From Burkholderia ambifaria AMMD (lineage in GTDB: Bacteria > Pseudomonadota > Gammaproteobacteria > Burkholderiales > Burkholderiaceae), in assembly GCF_000203915.1 (NCBI RefSeq), contig NC_008390.1:2728001-2792000 (forward strand): a DNA stretch of 64,000 nt. The letters are read 5' to 3'. Every line of letters begins with the position of its first letter. Position 1 is the first letter of the stretch. This document shows positions 47,379 through 56,644 of this stretch, in pieces. A program made the translations under genes and the position numbers. The notes below the pieces were generated by a model. The model was not told the DNA's origin, made no database searches, and worked only from the letters and a program-made list of their open reading frames with translations.

Positions 47379-47762
47379 ATGAGTTCGCACGGCATCGTCC
47401 TGTTCGGCCACGGCGCACGCGATCCGCGCTGGGCCGAGCCGTTCGAGCGGCTGGCCGCGCGGCTGCGCGGCAGCGGCGCACCCGCGCCGCACGTGTCGCT
47501 CGCGTTCCTCGAACTGATGACGCCTTCGCTCGACACGGCCGTCGCCGCGCAGGTCGCGGCCGGCTGCACGCGCATCACCGTGGTGCCCGTGTTCTTCGGC
47601 CAAGGGGGCCATGTCCGTCGCGACCTGCCGCAGCTCGTCGACGCCTGCCGGGCCGCCCATCCGAATGTCGAGATCCGTTGCGCGACGGCGGTCGGCGAAG
47701 ACGACGGCGTGCTCGATGCCATCGCACGCTACTGCATCGACCAGCTCGGCCGCAACGCGTAG
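47379..47762 (+). CDS. Short-form CbiX/SirB chelatase
   Basis: A 127-residue single-domain class II chelatase inserting Co2+ or Fe2+ into sirohydrochlorin. Motifs: VLFGHGARDPRWAEPFERLAARL with the metal-binding His near residue 10, ITVVPVFFGQGGHVRRDLPQLVDACR with a second His, and the C-terminal LDAIARYCIDQL. The short form works as a homodimer in other organisms. The uroporphyrinogen methyltransferase converging on it, plus the siroheme enzyme CysI nearby, make siroheme synthesis a plausible role; B12 is the alternative. Confidence 0.87.
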   Translation: MSSHGIVLFGHGARDPRWAEPFERLAARLRGSGAPAPHVSLAFLELMTPSLDTAVAAQVAAGCTRITVVPVFFGQGGHVRRDLPQLVDACRAAHPNVEIRCATAVGEDDGVLDAIARYCIDQLGRNA

Positions 47763-47782
47763 CCGGATCAGCGGCACCAACA

Positions 47783-47808
47783 AAAAAGCGCCGGCTTCCG
47801 CCAGCGCT
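47783..47808 (-). terminator. Terminator of the uroporphyrinogen methyltransferase gene
   Basis: On the minus strand AGCGCTGGC-ggaa-GCCGGCGCT (one G-U wobble, GNRA-type loop) is followed by TTTTT. Confidence 0.75.
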
Positions 47809-47866
47809 CATTCGAATCACCCACCGCGAAGCCGAGCGGCTGCCGCTCGGGAACCGCTACGTCGAC

Positions 47867-48616
47867 TCAAGCCGCATTGCGCAACGCATCGCCCGCTTTC
47901 GCGGGTCGCACGCGTTCGGCGAATGCATCGCCGATCATCAAGAGGCTCGGCTCCGCCGGATCGAGCCACGCCTGCGCGTCGCCCGCCGCCATCTGCGCGA
48001 GCGTCAGCGTCAGCGTGCGTTCGCGCGCGGTGCTGCACGCCTCGACGATCGCCACCGGCGTCGCGGGCGCACGGCCCGCGTCGATCAGCTCCTGCGCGAT
48101 TCCCGGCGCGCTGTCGCGGCCCATGTAGTAGACGATCGAATCGGCGCGCGCCGCCTCGCGAATCTCGTCGCTGCCGGGTGCGCGGCTGTGCGTCGCGAAC
48201 GCGACGCTGCGCGACACGCCGCGCAACGTCAGCGAGCGCTTAAGCGTCGCCGCGCCGGCCAGCGCCGCGGTGATGCCCGGCACGACCTCGAAGTCGATGC
48301 CGGCCGCCTCGAGCGCACGCATTTCCTCTTCGGCGCGACCGAACAGCATCGGGTCGCCGCCCTTCAGCCGCACGACGCATGCATGCTCGCGCGCCGCGTC
48401 GACGATCTGCTTGTTGATGAAGTGCTGCGCGGTCGAACGCTGCCCGCAGCGCTTGCCGACCGCGATCTTGCGCGCGTTCGGCGCGTAGTCGAGCATCGCC
48501 TGCTCGACGAGCGCGTCGTGCAGCACGACGTCGGCTTGCTCGAGCAGCCGCGCGCCGCGCACCGTGATGAGGTCCGCCGCGCCCGGCCCTGCTCCGATCA
48601 GATACACCTTGCCCAT
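47867..48616 (-). CDS. cobA: Uroporphyrinogen-III C-methyltransferase
   Basis: SAM-dependent methylation of uroporphyrinogen III to precorrin-2, the branch point to siroheme and B12. It has 249 residues and corresponds to the C-terminal part of CysG. Motifs: GKVYLIGAGPGAADLITVRGARLL (P-loop-like SAM site), VRLKGGDPMLFGRAEEE and FEVVPGITAALAGAA. The N-terminal dehydrogenase/ferrochelatase half of CysG is absent. It lies 78 bases after cysN, so it is likely co-expressed with sulfate assimilation, supplying siroheme for CysI. Confidence 0.96.
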   Translation of the reverse strand: MGKVYLIGAGPGAADLITVRGARLLEQADVVLHDALVEQAMLDYAPNARKIAVGKRCGQRSTAQHFINKQIVDAAREHACVVRLKGGDPMLFGRAEEEMRALEAAGIDFEVVPGITAALAGAATLKRSLTLRGVSRSVAFATHSRAPGSDEIREAARADSIVYYMGRDSAPGIAQELIDAGRAPATPVAIVEACSTARERTLTLTLAQMAAGDAQAWLDPAEPSLLMIGDAFAERVRPAKAGDALRNAA

Positions 48617-48694
48617 GTTTGTCGCTTCGCTTCGGTTCTGCCCGTGCGGACGGCGGCCGGCCCGCGCCGCCACGAGGGCGGCGCGCAACGCCGG

Positions 48695-50011
48695 TTACGC
48701 CGAGAACGCCCGGATCATGCCGGCGGCCACCGTGTGGTGCGTCGCCTCGTCGATCAGCACGAATGCGCCCGTGCCCGGATGTGCATCGTACGTGTCGCAG
48801 ACGATCGGCTTCTGCAGCGTCAGCGCAACGCGGCCGATGTCGTTCATCTTCAGTTCCTGGCGGTCGGTCGCTTGCGACAGCGTATGCACGTCGAGCACTT
48901 CCTTGACCGCGCCGATCTTCGCGAACACCGTGCTCGTGGTCTGCTTCAGCAGATACTTGCGCTGCGGCGACAGCGGCGTCTCGTCGAACCAGCACAGGTC
49001 GGCCTCGAGCTTCTTCGCCGGCTCGACCGGCTCGGCGGTCGTGACGAACATGTCGCCGCGCGATACGTCGACATCCTGCTCGAGGCGAATCGTCACCGTC
49101 TGGCCCGCGAATGCGTGCGCGACGGACGCGGTGCCGCCCGGCACCGGCGCGACAATCTCGGCGACCGTCGCGGTGCGGTTCGACGGCAGCACGACGATTT
49201 CGTCGCCGACCTTCACCTCACCCGATTCGATCCGGCCCATGTAGCCGCGGAAATCGTCGGCCGAGCTGCCGTCCTGGCGTGCGACCCACTGCACCGGGAA
49301 GCGCAGCGCGTCATGCGCCTGCGTCTCGACCGGCAGCGACTCGAGCACGTCGAGCAGCGGCTCGCCCGCGTACCACGGCATGCGTTCGCTCGCACCGACG
49401 ATGTTGTCGCCCTTCAGCGCCGACACCGGCACGAAGCGCACGTCGGTCAGGCCGAGCTGCTTCGCGAGCGTGATGTACGCGTCGCGGATCTCGTTGAAGC
49501 GCGCTTCGCTGTAGTCGACGAGGTCCATCTTGTTGATCGCGACGATCACGTGCTGCAGCGCGAGCAGCTTCACGATCGCGCTGTGGCGCTTCGTTTGCGG
49601 CAGCAGTTGCGCGACGCCGTTCTCGAGCGTCACGCGCGTCGCGTCGACCAGGATGATCGCCGCATGCGCGGTCGATGCGCCCGTCACCATGTTGCGCGTG
49701 TACTGCTCGTGGCCCGGCGTGTCGGCGATGATGAACTTGCGCTTCGCAGTCGCGAAATAGCGGTACGCGACGTCGATCGTGATGCCCTGCTCGCGCTCGG
49801 CCTCGAGCCCGTCCGTCAGCAGCGCGAGGTCGAGCTCGTCGCCGACGGTGCGCTTGTTCTTCGCGCGCGACAGCGCGGACAGCTGGTCGGACAGCACGGC
49901 CTTGCTGTCGTACAGCAGGCGGCCGATCAGCGTGCTCTTGCCGTCGTCGACGCTGCCTGCGGTGATGAAGCGCAGCACGCCGAGGTCTTCGGTGTTCTCG
50001 ATGATGCTCAT
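48695..50011 (-). CDS. cysN: Sulfate adenylyltransferase subunit 1 (GTPase)
   Basis: The GTPase subunit of ATP sulfurylase, energising APS formation. It has 438 residues with the EF-Tu-like GTPase motifs: GSVDDGKSTLIGRLLYDSK (P-loop, near residue 18), DTPGHEQYTRNM, and VAINKMDLV. Beta-barrel domains follow. There is no fused CysC APS kinase domain at the C terminus, which fits direct APS reduction. It follows cysD with 22 bases between. Confidence 0.97.
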   Translation of the reverse strand: MSIIENTEDLGVLRFITAGSVDDGKSTLIGRLLYDSKAVLSDQLSALSRAKNKRTVGDELDLALLTDGLEAEREQGITIDVAYRYFATAKRKFIIADTPGHEQYTRNMVTGASTAHAAIILVDATRVTLENGVAQLLPQTKRHSAIVKLLALQHVIVAINKMDLVDYSEARFNEIRDAYITLAKQLGLTDVRFVPVSALKGDNIVGASERMPWYAGEPLLDVLESLPVETQAHDALRFPVQWVARQDGSSADDFRGYMGRIESGEVKVGDEIVVLPSNRTATVAEIVAPVPGGTASVAHAFAGQTVTIRLEQDVDVSRGDMFVTTAEPVEPAKKLEADLCWFDETPLSPQRKYLLKQTTSTVFAKIGAVKEVLDVHTLSQATDRQELKMNDIGRVALTLQKPIVCDTYDAHPGTGAFVLIDEATHHTVAAGMIRAFSA

Positions 50012-50033
50012 GATGTGAATGTCCTCGTGTGCT

Positions 50034-50996
50034 TCAGAAATAACCTTGCTTCTTGCGCTGTTCCATCGCGGCTTCGGAGGCCTGGTCGTCCATCCGGGTC
50101 GCGCCGCGTTCGGTGATCTCGGTCACGGCCGTCTCGGCGATGATCTTCTCGACGTCGTCCGCATCGCTCGCCACCGGGCACGTGCAGCTGATGTCGCCGA
50201 CCGTGCGGAAGCGCACCTGCGCGATCTCGCTCGTCTCGCCTTCACGCATCGGCGTGAGCGGCGTGACGGGCACGAGCAGCCCGTTGCGGCGCACGATCTC
50301 GCGCTCGTGCGCGTAGTAGATCGACGGCAGTTCGAGGTTCTCGCGTGCGATGTACTGCCACACGTCGAGTTCGGTCCAGTTGGAGATCGGGAACACACGC
50401 AGGTGCTCGCCCTTGTGCAGGCGGGCGTTGTACAGGCTCCACAGTTCCGGGCGCTGCGCCTTCGGATCCCACTGGCCGAATTCGTCGCGGAACGAGAAGA
50501 TCCGCTCCTTCGCACGCGCCTTCTCTTCGTCGCGGCGCGCGCCGCCGATCAGCGCGGTGTAGCCGTGCTGCTCGATCGTCTCGAGCAGCGTGACGGCCTG
50601 CGCGGCGTTGCGCGAATCGGTTTCGCGGCGCAGCACGACCGTGCCGCGCTTGATCGAATCCTCGACGTGGCCGACCACCAGCTCGGCGCCGAGCTCCTGC
50701 GCACGGCGGTCGCGGAAGTCGATCACTTCCTCGTAGTTATGGCCCGTGTCGATGTGCACGAGCGGGAACGGCAGCGTCGTCTTGCGGTTCGCGCCGAGGC
50801 CGAAGGCCTTCAGCGCGAGGTGCAGCACGACGACCGAATCCTTGCCGCCCGAGAACAACAGCGCCGGCTTGCTGCACTCGGCGACCAGCTCGCGCAGGAT
50901 GTGGATCGACTCGGCTTCGAGCCAGTCGAGGTGGCCCATGCGGTTGTCGGCACCGGTGGGCGGGGCAAAGGCGGATTGCTCGAGCGTCGTGCTCAT
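50034..50996 (-). CDS. cysD: Sulfate adenylyltransferase subunit 2
   Basis: The catalytic subunit of ATP sulfurylase making APS from sulfate and ATP. It has 320 residues from the ATG at 50996. The PP-loop LFSGGKDSVVVLHLA is near residue 45, with FPLVHIDTGHNYEEVIDFRD, LIGGARRDEEKARAKERIFSFRD, and WDPKAQRPELW typical of CysD. An extension to 51050 is not conserved. It is placed between cysH and cysN. Confidence 0.97.
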   Translation of the reverse strand: MSTTLEQSAFAPPTGADNRMGHLDWLEAESIHILRELVAECSKPALLFSGGKDSVVVLHLALKAFGLGANRKTTLPFPLVHIDTGHNYEEVIDFRDRRAQELGAELVVGHVEDSIKRGTVVLRRETDSRNAAQAVTLLETIEQHGYTALIGGARRDEEKARAKERIFSFRDEFGQWDPKAQRPELWSLYNARLHKGEHLRVFPISNWTELDVWQYIARENLELPSIYYAHEREIVRRNGLLVPVTPLTPMREGETSEIAQVRFRTVGDISCTCPVASDADDVEKIIAETAVTEITERGATRMDDQASEAAMEQRKKQGYF

Positions 50997-51071
50997 GATT
51001 TCAGTCCTTCTCTTCTGGGTTCGTGCCGCCCGCTGTCGCAGGCGGCGCAATATTCGGTTTCTGGTCGGCTG

Positions 51072-51821
51072 TCAGTGCGCGGCGCCGGCTTCGGCGTTCG
51101 CGGGAATCGGCGTGATCGTGATGTGCAGCCCGCATTCCTTCGTGTCGCGCGACTCCCACCACCAGCGGCCCGCCCGGCTGTCCTCGCCGGGACGGATCGC
51201 GCGGGTACACGGCTCGCAGCCGATGCTCGGGTAGCCGCGCGCATGCAGCGGGTTGACCGGCACGTCGAACGCCTTCAGGTACGCCCACACGTCGGCTTCC
51301 GTCCAGTCGGCGAGCGGGTTGTACTTCGCGATCCCGCGCCCTTCGTCCTGTTCTTCCTCGTGCAGCTCCGCACGCGTGACCGACTGCTCGCGACGCTGGC
51401 CCGTGACCCACGCGCCGACGTCGGCCAGCGCACGGTTCAGCGGCTCGACCTTGCGGATGTGGCAGCACGACTTGCGCAGCTCGACGCTTTCGTAGAACGC
51501 GTTCAGGCCGTGCTCGGCGACGTACTGGTCGACCGCGTCCTGCTGCGGGTGAAACTGCTCGATCTCGTAGCCGTAGCGCTCGCGCACGCGGTCGATCATG
51601 CCCAGCGTTTCCGCGTGCAGCCGGCCGGTGTTCAGCGAGAAAATGCCGATCGACGCGCCCTTCGACAGGATCGCGTGCGTGAGCAGCATGTCTTCCGCGG
51701 CAAGGCTGCTCGCGAACTTCACCTTCTCGTGCCGGGCGCCGATCTGCGCGAGCAGCGCATCGAGGCGCTCGACCTTCGCGGCGAGTTCCGGCGTCAGTGC
51801 GGCGGCGGTCGCGGTGCTCAT
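51072..51821 (-). CDS. cysH: Adenylylsulfate (APS) reductase, [4Fe-4S] type
   Basis: Reduces activated sulfate to sulfite. The 249 residues contain the PP-loop-derived FASSLAAEDMLLTHAI, FSLNTGRLHAET, the cluster Cys pairs CC (119-120) and CEPC (202, 205), and the catalytic ECGLH (Cys230). The extra CC/CxxC pairs, missing in enterobacterial PAPS reductases, mark the APS-specific Fe-S enzyme. No cysC kinase is present here, in agreement. The ATG at 51821 overlaps the DUF934 stop by ATGA. Confidence 0.95.
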   Translation of the reverse strand: MSTATAAALTPELAAKVERLDALLAQIGARHEKVKFASSLAAEDMLLTHAILSKGASIGIFSLNTGRLHAETLGMIDRVRERYGYEIEQFHPQQDAVDQYVAEHGLNAFYESVELRKSCCHIRKVEPLNRALADVGAWVTGQRREQSVTRAELHEEEQDEGRGIAKYNPLADWTEADVWAYLKAFDVPVNPLHARGYPSIGCEPCTRAIRPGEDSRAGRWWWESRDTKECGLHITITPIPANAEAGAAH

Positions 51822-52372
51822 GCGCTCACCTTCGCGTCGGGCGTCGCTACGTCGGCGGCGGCGCGGCGGCGGAACAGCGGCGCCGGCTCGTCGAACGCGC
51901 CCTGGTAACGCTGCGTGAATTCGCCGAACGCGTTCAGCGCGTCGTGGATGTCCTTGTCGGCACGCACCGCGAACGCGTCGAAGCCGCAACGCGACATGTA
52001 CAGCAGCTGATCGCGCAGCACGTCACCGATCGCGCGCAGCTCGCCGGTCCAGCCGTGGCGCTCGCGCAGCAGGCGGCCGATGCTGTAGCCGCGGCCGTCC
52101 GCGAAGCGCGGGAATTCGACGGCGATCAGCGAGATCGCGCCGAAGTCGGCCACGAGCTCGGCCGGCTCGCTGTCGGGCGCGAGCCACACGCCGAGTTCGT
52201 CCTTCGTCTTCGCGGCGAGGAGCGCCGCGCGCTCGGCCTGCCACAGGGTGAACGGCACCAGCACCTTGCCGGCCGGCAACGCGTCGACCGCGGGCAGCGC
52301 ACCGTCTTCCGCCGCGCGCACGACCTGCCATGCGTCGTCGATCACTGCGCGGTTCTTGATAATCGAAGCCAT
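51818..52372 (-). CDS. DUF934 domain protein of the sulfur cluster
   Basis: A 184-residue protein (DUF934; sometimes annotated as an oxidoreductase or CysX-like) found between cysI and cysH in beta- and gamma-proteobacteria lacking CysJ. Conserved pieces: LVPFTLWQAER, GVWLAPDSEPAEL, ISLIAVEFPRFADGRGYSIGRLLRER, GWTGELRAIGDVLRDQLLYMSRCGFDAF. No cofactor motif is obvious. Overlap with cysH (ATGA) and closeness to cysI indicate an accessory role in sulfite reduction. A TTG two codons upstream is an alternative start. Confidence 0.9.
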   Translation of the reverse strand: MASIIKNRAVIDDAWQVVRAAEDGALPAVDALPAGKVLVPFTLWQAERAALLAAKTKDELGVWLAPDSEPAELVADFGAISLIAVEFPRFADGRGYSIGRLLRERHGWTGELRAIGDVLRDQLLYMSRCGFDAFAVRADKDIHDALNAFGEFTQRYQGAFDEPAPLFRRRAAADVATPDAKVSA

Positions 52373-52397
52373 CTGCAAATTCCTTCTAGCCGGTTGG

Positions 52398-54077
52398 TTA
52401 CGCGTTCACTGCCTGGCGCGCCGCATACACGCGCTCCTTGAACGGCGCGATGCCGATGCGGTCGTACGTGTCGATGAAGCGCTCGCCGTCGATGCGCGCC
52501 TCGACGAACGTGTCGATCAGCTTCGCGATCACGCCCGGCACTTCTTCCGCCGAGAACGACGGCCCGATCACGCGGCCGAGGCGCGCGCCGTTGCGGCCCG
52601 TACCCTGCTCGCCGCCGAGCGACACCTGGTACCACTCGGCACCGTCCTTGTCGACGCCGAGGATGCCGATGTTGCCCACGTGATGATGACCGCACGAGTT
52701 CATGCAACCGGAAATATTCAGCGACAGGTCGCCGAGGTCGTACACGTAGTCCAGATCGTCGAAACGCTGCTGGATCGCCAGCGCGATCGGGATCGACTTC
52801 GCGTTCGCGAGCGAGCAGAAGTCGCCGCCCGGGCACGCGATGATGTCGGTCAGCAGGCCGACGTTCGGCGTCGCGAAACCGGCCGCCTTCGCCTTTTCCC
52901 ACAGCGCGAACAGGTCGCGCTTCTTCACGTTCGCGAGAATCAGGTTCTGCTCGTGCGACACGCGCAGTTCGCCGAACGAGTACGCGTCGGCCCAGTCGGC
53001 CACCAGGTCCATCTGCGCATCGGTCGCGTCGCCCGGGGCCACGCGGTGGTCCTTCAGCGACAGCGTGACGGCGGCATAGCCCGGCACCTTGTGCGGCGCG
53101 ACGTTACGCTCGACCCAGCGTGCGAACGCCTTGTTCTCGAGCAGGTGCTGTTCGAACGATGCGTCGGTGTCGGCGAGCTTCTCGTAGACGGGCGGCAAGA
53201 AGGACTGCGACACGCGGTCGAGCTCGGCCTGCGTGAGCGTCGACGGGCCGTCCTTCAGGTGCTGCCACTCTTCCTCGACCTGCTGCGCGAACTTCGCGGG
53301 CGACAGCGCCTTCACGAGGATCTTGATCCGCGCCTTGTACAGGTTGTCGCGGCGGCCGTAGCGGTTGTATACGCGCAGCACGGCTTCGCAGTAGGTGAGC
53401 AGGTGCTGCCACGGCAGGTCTTCCTTGATCACCGCACCAACGATCGGCGTGCGGCCGAGGCCGCCGCCCGCGAGGATGCTCGCGACCACTTCGCCCTGCG
53501 CGTTCTTCTTCAGGTACACGCCGAGGTCGTGGATCTGCACGGCCGCGCGGTCGTCCTTCGAGCCGGACACCGCGATCTTGAACTTGCGCGGCAGCCATGC
53601 GAATTCGGGATGGAACGTCGACCACTGGCGCAGGATCTCGGCCCACGGACGCGGATCGATCTCCTCGTCCTGCGCGACGCCGGCGAACTGGTCGGCCGTG
53701 ATGTTGCGGATGCAGTTGCCCGACGTCTGGATCGCGTGCATCTGCACCGATGCGAGCTTCGCGAGAATCTCCGGCGTTTGTTCCAGCTCGACCCAGTTGA
53801 ACTGGATGTTCGAGCGGGTCGAGAAGTGGCCGTAGCCGCGGTCGTGTTCGCGGGCGATGCGCGCCAGCATGCGGAGCTGGTCGCTGCGCAGGTTGCCGTA
53901 CGGAATCGCGATGCGGTGCATGTACGCGTGGCGCTGCATGTACAGGCCGTTCTGCAGGCGCAGCGGACGGAACTCGTCTTCGCTCAGCTCGCCCGACAGG
54001 CGGCGGCGCACCTGATCGCGGTACTGTGCGACGCGTTCGTCGACGATCGTCTGGTCGTACTGGTCGTACTGATACAT
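52398..54077 (-). CDS. cysI: Sulfite reductase hemoprotein (nitrite/sulfite reductase family)
   Basis: A siroheme and [4Fe-4S] enzyme reducing sulfite to sulfide with six electrons. It has 559 residues: N-terminal ferredoxin-like half-domains (SNIQFNWVELEQTPEIL, TSGNCIRNITADQFAGV) and the cluster/siroheme motif C-x5-C (ACPGGDFCSLA, near 430) plus C-x3-C (SGCMNSCGHHHVG, near 475). No flavoprotein CysJ is adjacent, so ferredoxin or another donor is likely. It is the first gene of the cysI-DUF934-cysH-cysD-cysN-cobA unit, divergent from cysB. Confidence 0.95.
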   Translation of the reverse strand: MYQYDQYDQTIVDERVAQYRDQVRRRLSGELSEDEFRPLRLQNGLYMQRHAYMHRIAIPYGNLRSDQLRMLARIAREHDRGYGHFSTRSNIQFNWVELEQTPEILAKLASVQMHAIQTSGNCIRNITADQFAGVAQDEEIDPRPWAEILRQWSTFHPEFAWLPRKFKIAVSGSKDDRAAVQIHDLGVYLKKNAQGEVVASILAGGGLGRTPIVGAVIKEDLPWQHLLTYCEAVLRVYNRYGRRDNLYKARIKILVKALSPAKFAQQVEEEWQHLKDGPSTLTQAELDRVSQSFLPPVYEKLADTDASFEQHLLENKAFARWVERNVAPHKVPGYAAVTLSLKDHRVAPGDATDAQMDLVADWADAYSFGELRVSHEQNLILANVKKRDLFALWEKAKAAGFATPNVGLLTDIIACPGGDFCSLANAKSIPIALAIQQRFDDLDYVYDLGDLSLNISGCMNSCGHHHVGNIGILGVDKDGAEWYQVSLGGEQGTGRNGARLGRVIGPSFSAEEVPGVIAKLIDTFVEARIDGERFIDTYDRIGIAPFKERVYAARQAVNA

Positions 54078-54296
54078 TCGGGGACCCCAGGGTTTTCGTG
54101 GTGACCGCGCGACGTCCTAGCCACGTCGCGCCCGGATCTCCGTTCCGTCGCCACCGCCGGCGGCCTTCCGCTGCCCGGCTGGATTGCTAATGACGAAAAC
54201 AGATATCCATATTTGAAAAACTCCGGTGAATCGTAATAAACTCGCCTTATATTTCAAACGACTAAAAAATTCTGTTGATATGCGGAAGGGTTATAA
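54078..54296. promoter_or_regulatory. cysI / cysB divergent control region
   Basis: 219 bases, strongly AT-rich between 54190 and 54290 in contrast to flanking GC-rich genes. The run ATATCCATATTTGAAAAACT and TTATATTTCAAACGA resemble the degenerate AT-rich CysB-binding sites known upstream of cys genes. It is probably where CysB activates cysI and represses itself. Confidence 0.55.
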
Positions 54297-55238
54297 ATGA
54301 ACCTGCACCAATTTCGCTTCGTGCGCGAGGCCGTCCGGCAGAATTTCAACCTCACCGAGGCCGCCAAGGCGCTCTACACGTCGCAGCCGGGGGTTTCGAA
54401 GGCGATCATCGAGCTCGAGGACGAGCTCGGGGTCGAAATCTTCACGCGGCACGGCAAGCGCGTGCGCTCGCTCACCGAGCCCGGCAGGATCATCCTCGCG
54501 TCGGTCGAGCGGATCCTGCAGGAAGTGGAAAGCCTTAAAAGGGTCGGAAAAGATTATGCGGCGCAGGATCAGGGCAACCTGACGATCGCCGCCACCCACA
54601 CGCAGGCGCGCTACTCGCTGCCGGCCGCGATCGCCGAGTTCAAGAAGCGCTTCCCGAAGGTGCACCTGTCGATCCTGCAGGGCAGCCCGACGCAGGTCGC
54701 CGAGATGGTGATCCACGACCAGGCCGATCTCGCGATCGCGACCGAGGCGATCGCCGACTATAAGGAACTCGTGTCGCTGCCCTGCTTCCAGTGGCATCAC
54801 GCGGCCGTGGTGCCGGCCGACCACCCGCTGCTCGAACGCAAGCCCGTCACGCTGGACGATCTCGCGCAATACCCGCTGATCACGTACGACGATGCGTTCG
54901 CGGGCCGCAAGAAGATCAACCATGCGTTCGCGCTGCGCGGGCTGTCGCCGGACATCGTGCTCGAGGCAATCGACGCCGACGTGATCAAGACCTATGTCGA
55001 ACTCGGCCTCGGCGTCGGGATCATGGCCGACATCGCGTTCAACCCGGAGCGCGACCGCAACCTCCGGCTGATTCCGGTCGGCCACCTGTTCGGCAGCAAC
55101 GTGACGCGCGTCGCGCTCAAGCAGGGCGCCTATCTGCGCAGCTATGTGTATACGCTCGTCGAGCTGCTGTCGCCGACGCTGAACCGCAAGCTGATCGAGC
55201 AGGCGCTCAAGGGCGAAGCCGAATCGTACGAGCTTTGA
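54297..55238 (+). CDS. cysB: CysB-family LysR transcriptional regulator
   Basis: A master activator of sulfate assimilation genes, with acetylserine or sulfate-type effectors. The 313 residues are typical: MNLHQFRFVREAVRQNFNLTEAAKALYTSQPGVSKAIIELEDELG for the DNA-binding domain, then the CysB-type effector domain with TIAATHTQARYSLPAAIAEFKKRFPKVHLSILQGSPTQVAEM. The location divergent from the cysI operon it should control supports the call; Cbl/SsuR are close alternatives. Confidence 0.93.
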   Translation: MNLHQFRFVREAVRQNFNLTEAAKALYTSQPGVSKAIIELEDELGVEIFTRHGKRVRSLTEPGRIILASVERILQEVESLKRVGKDYAAQDQGNLTIAATHTQARYSLPAAIAEFKKRFPKVHLSILQGSPTQVAEMVIHDQADLAIATEAIADYKELVSLPCFQWHHAAVVPADHPLLERKPVTLDDLAQYPLITYDDAFAGRKKINHAFALRGLSPDIVLEAIDADVIKTYVELGLGVGIMADIAFNPERDRNLRLIPVGHLFGSNVTRVALKQGAYLRSYVYTLVELLSPTLNRKLIEQALKGEAESYEL

Positions 55239-55343
55239 CCAGCGCCCTAAGGTCGGTCGCTTCGCGCCAGATGCCTCGCGGGATCAAGAACACCTTGGGG
55301 CGGCCGGCGTTTTCTCGAAGCGGCGTGTACGTGTATAACCACA

Positions 55344-55366
55344 GGGGCGCATATCGCGCCCCTTTT
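55344..55366 (+). terminator. Terminator between cysB and the ABC binding protein
   Basis: GGGGCGC-atatc-GCGCCCC followed by four T residues. Confidence 0.7.
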
Positions 55367-55389
55367 CGTTGCCCGACGGAGATTCCCGC

Positions 55390-56547
55390 ATGACGCTTCC
55401 CGCCCTGTTGCGCCGCGCCGCCGGCGCCGCCTTCGTGCTCGCGTGCACGGCCGCGCATGCCGACCTGAAGGTCGGCGTCGACCTGTCGTCCACCGGGCCG
55501 GCCGCCGCGATCGGCATCACCAGCAAGAACGCGATCCTGATGTGGCCGAAGACGATCGCCGGGCAGCCGGTGCAGGTGACGGTGCTCGACGACGCGTCGG
55601 ACCCGGGCACCGCCGTGCGCAACATCCGCAAGCTGGTCGACGAGGATCACGTCGACGTCGTGGTCGGGCCGAACATCACGCCGGCCGCGCTCGCGGCGCT
55701 CGACGCGGTGGCGGCCGCCCAGACGCCGATGATCACGCTGGTCGGCTCCGGCGCGATCGTCGAGCCGCAGGAAGGCGCGCGGACCTGGGCGTTCAAGATG
55801 GCGCAGAGCGACAGCGCGATGGCTGACGTAATGACGCGCTACATGGCCAATCACGGCGTGAAGACGGTCGGCTTCATCGGCTTCGCGGACAGCTACGGCG
55901 ACAGCTGGCTGAACGAATTCACGCGCTTCGCGCAAGTGCGCAAGATTCGCGTGATCGCGACCGAGCGCTTCAACCGCACCGACGCGAGCGTGACCGGCCA
56001 GGCGCTGAAGCTGATCGCGGCGAAGCCCGACGCGATCCTGGTCGCCGGCTCGGGCACGCCGGCCGTGCTGCCGCAACGCACGTTGATCGAGCGCGGCTAC
56101 AAGGGCGCGATCTATCAGACGCACGGGATCGCGACGCCCGAGTTCATCAAGCTCGGCGGCAAGGACGTCGACGGGACGCTGTTCCCGACGCAGCCGGTCG
56201 TCGTCGCACGCACGTTGCCCGCCGACCATCCGGCGCGCAAGGCGGCGCTCGCGTTCGTCGACGCCTATGAAGCGAAATACGGCGCCGGCACCGTCACGCA
56301 GTTCGCGGGCGACGCGGCCGGCGTGTACCCGCGCCTGGCGGACGCGGTCGGCCGCGCGCTGAAGACCGCGCAGCCGGGCACGCCGGCCTTCCGCGCGGCG
56401 CTGCGACGCGAACTCGAACGCGCGAACGAGCTCGTCGTGCCGAACGGCGTCGTCAATACCAGCGACAAGGATCACGTCGGGCTCGATCAGCGCGCGAGCG
56501 TGATGGGAATCGTCAAGCAGGGCCGGTTCGTCTATCTCAGCCAGTAA
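55390..56547 (+). CDS. Branched-chain-amino-acid-type ABC substrate-binding protein
   Basis: A 385-residue periplasmic binding protein (LivJ/Leu-Ile-Val family). It has a signal peptide (RRAAGAAFVLACTAAHAD) and family motifs: LKVGVDLSSTGPAAAIGI, DDASDPGTAVRNIRKLV, VDVVVGPNITPAALAALDAVA, KTVGFIGFADSYGDSW and GYKGAIYQTHG. No permease or ATPase genes are adjacent, so it is either an orphan binding protein or serves a transporter elsewhere. Ligand is uncertain. Confidence 0.92.
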   Translation: MTLPALLRRAAGAAFVLACTAAHADLKVGVDLSSTGPAAAIGITSKNAILMWPKTIAGQPVQVTVLDDASDPGTAVRNIRKLVDEDHVDVVVGPNITPAALAALDAVAAAQTPMITLVGSGAIVEPQEGARTWAFKMAQSDSAMADVMTRYMANHGVKTVGFIGFADSYGDSWLNEFTRFAQVRKIRVIATERFNRTDASVTGQALKLIAAKPDAILVAGSGTPAVLPQRTLIERGYKGAIYQTHGIATPEFIKLGGKDVDGTLFPTQPVVVARTLPADHPARKAALAFVDAYEAKYGAGTVTQFAGDAAGVYPRLADAVGRALKTAQPGTPAFRAALRRELERANELVVPNGVVNTSDKDHVGLDQRASVMGIVKQGRFVYLSQ

Positions 56548-56644
56548 CGCGCGAACGGGGCGCCGCGCGGCTTGCCCCCCGCCCCGTTTTCCGCCATAAT
56601 CCGCAGTTCGCCGCGCGCAACTGCAGCGCGGCCAGGATCAAAAA

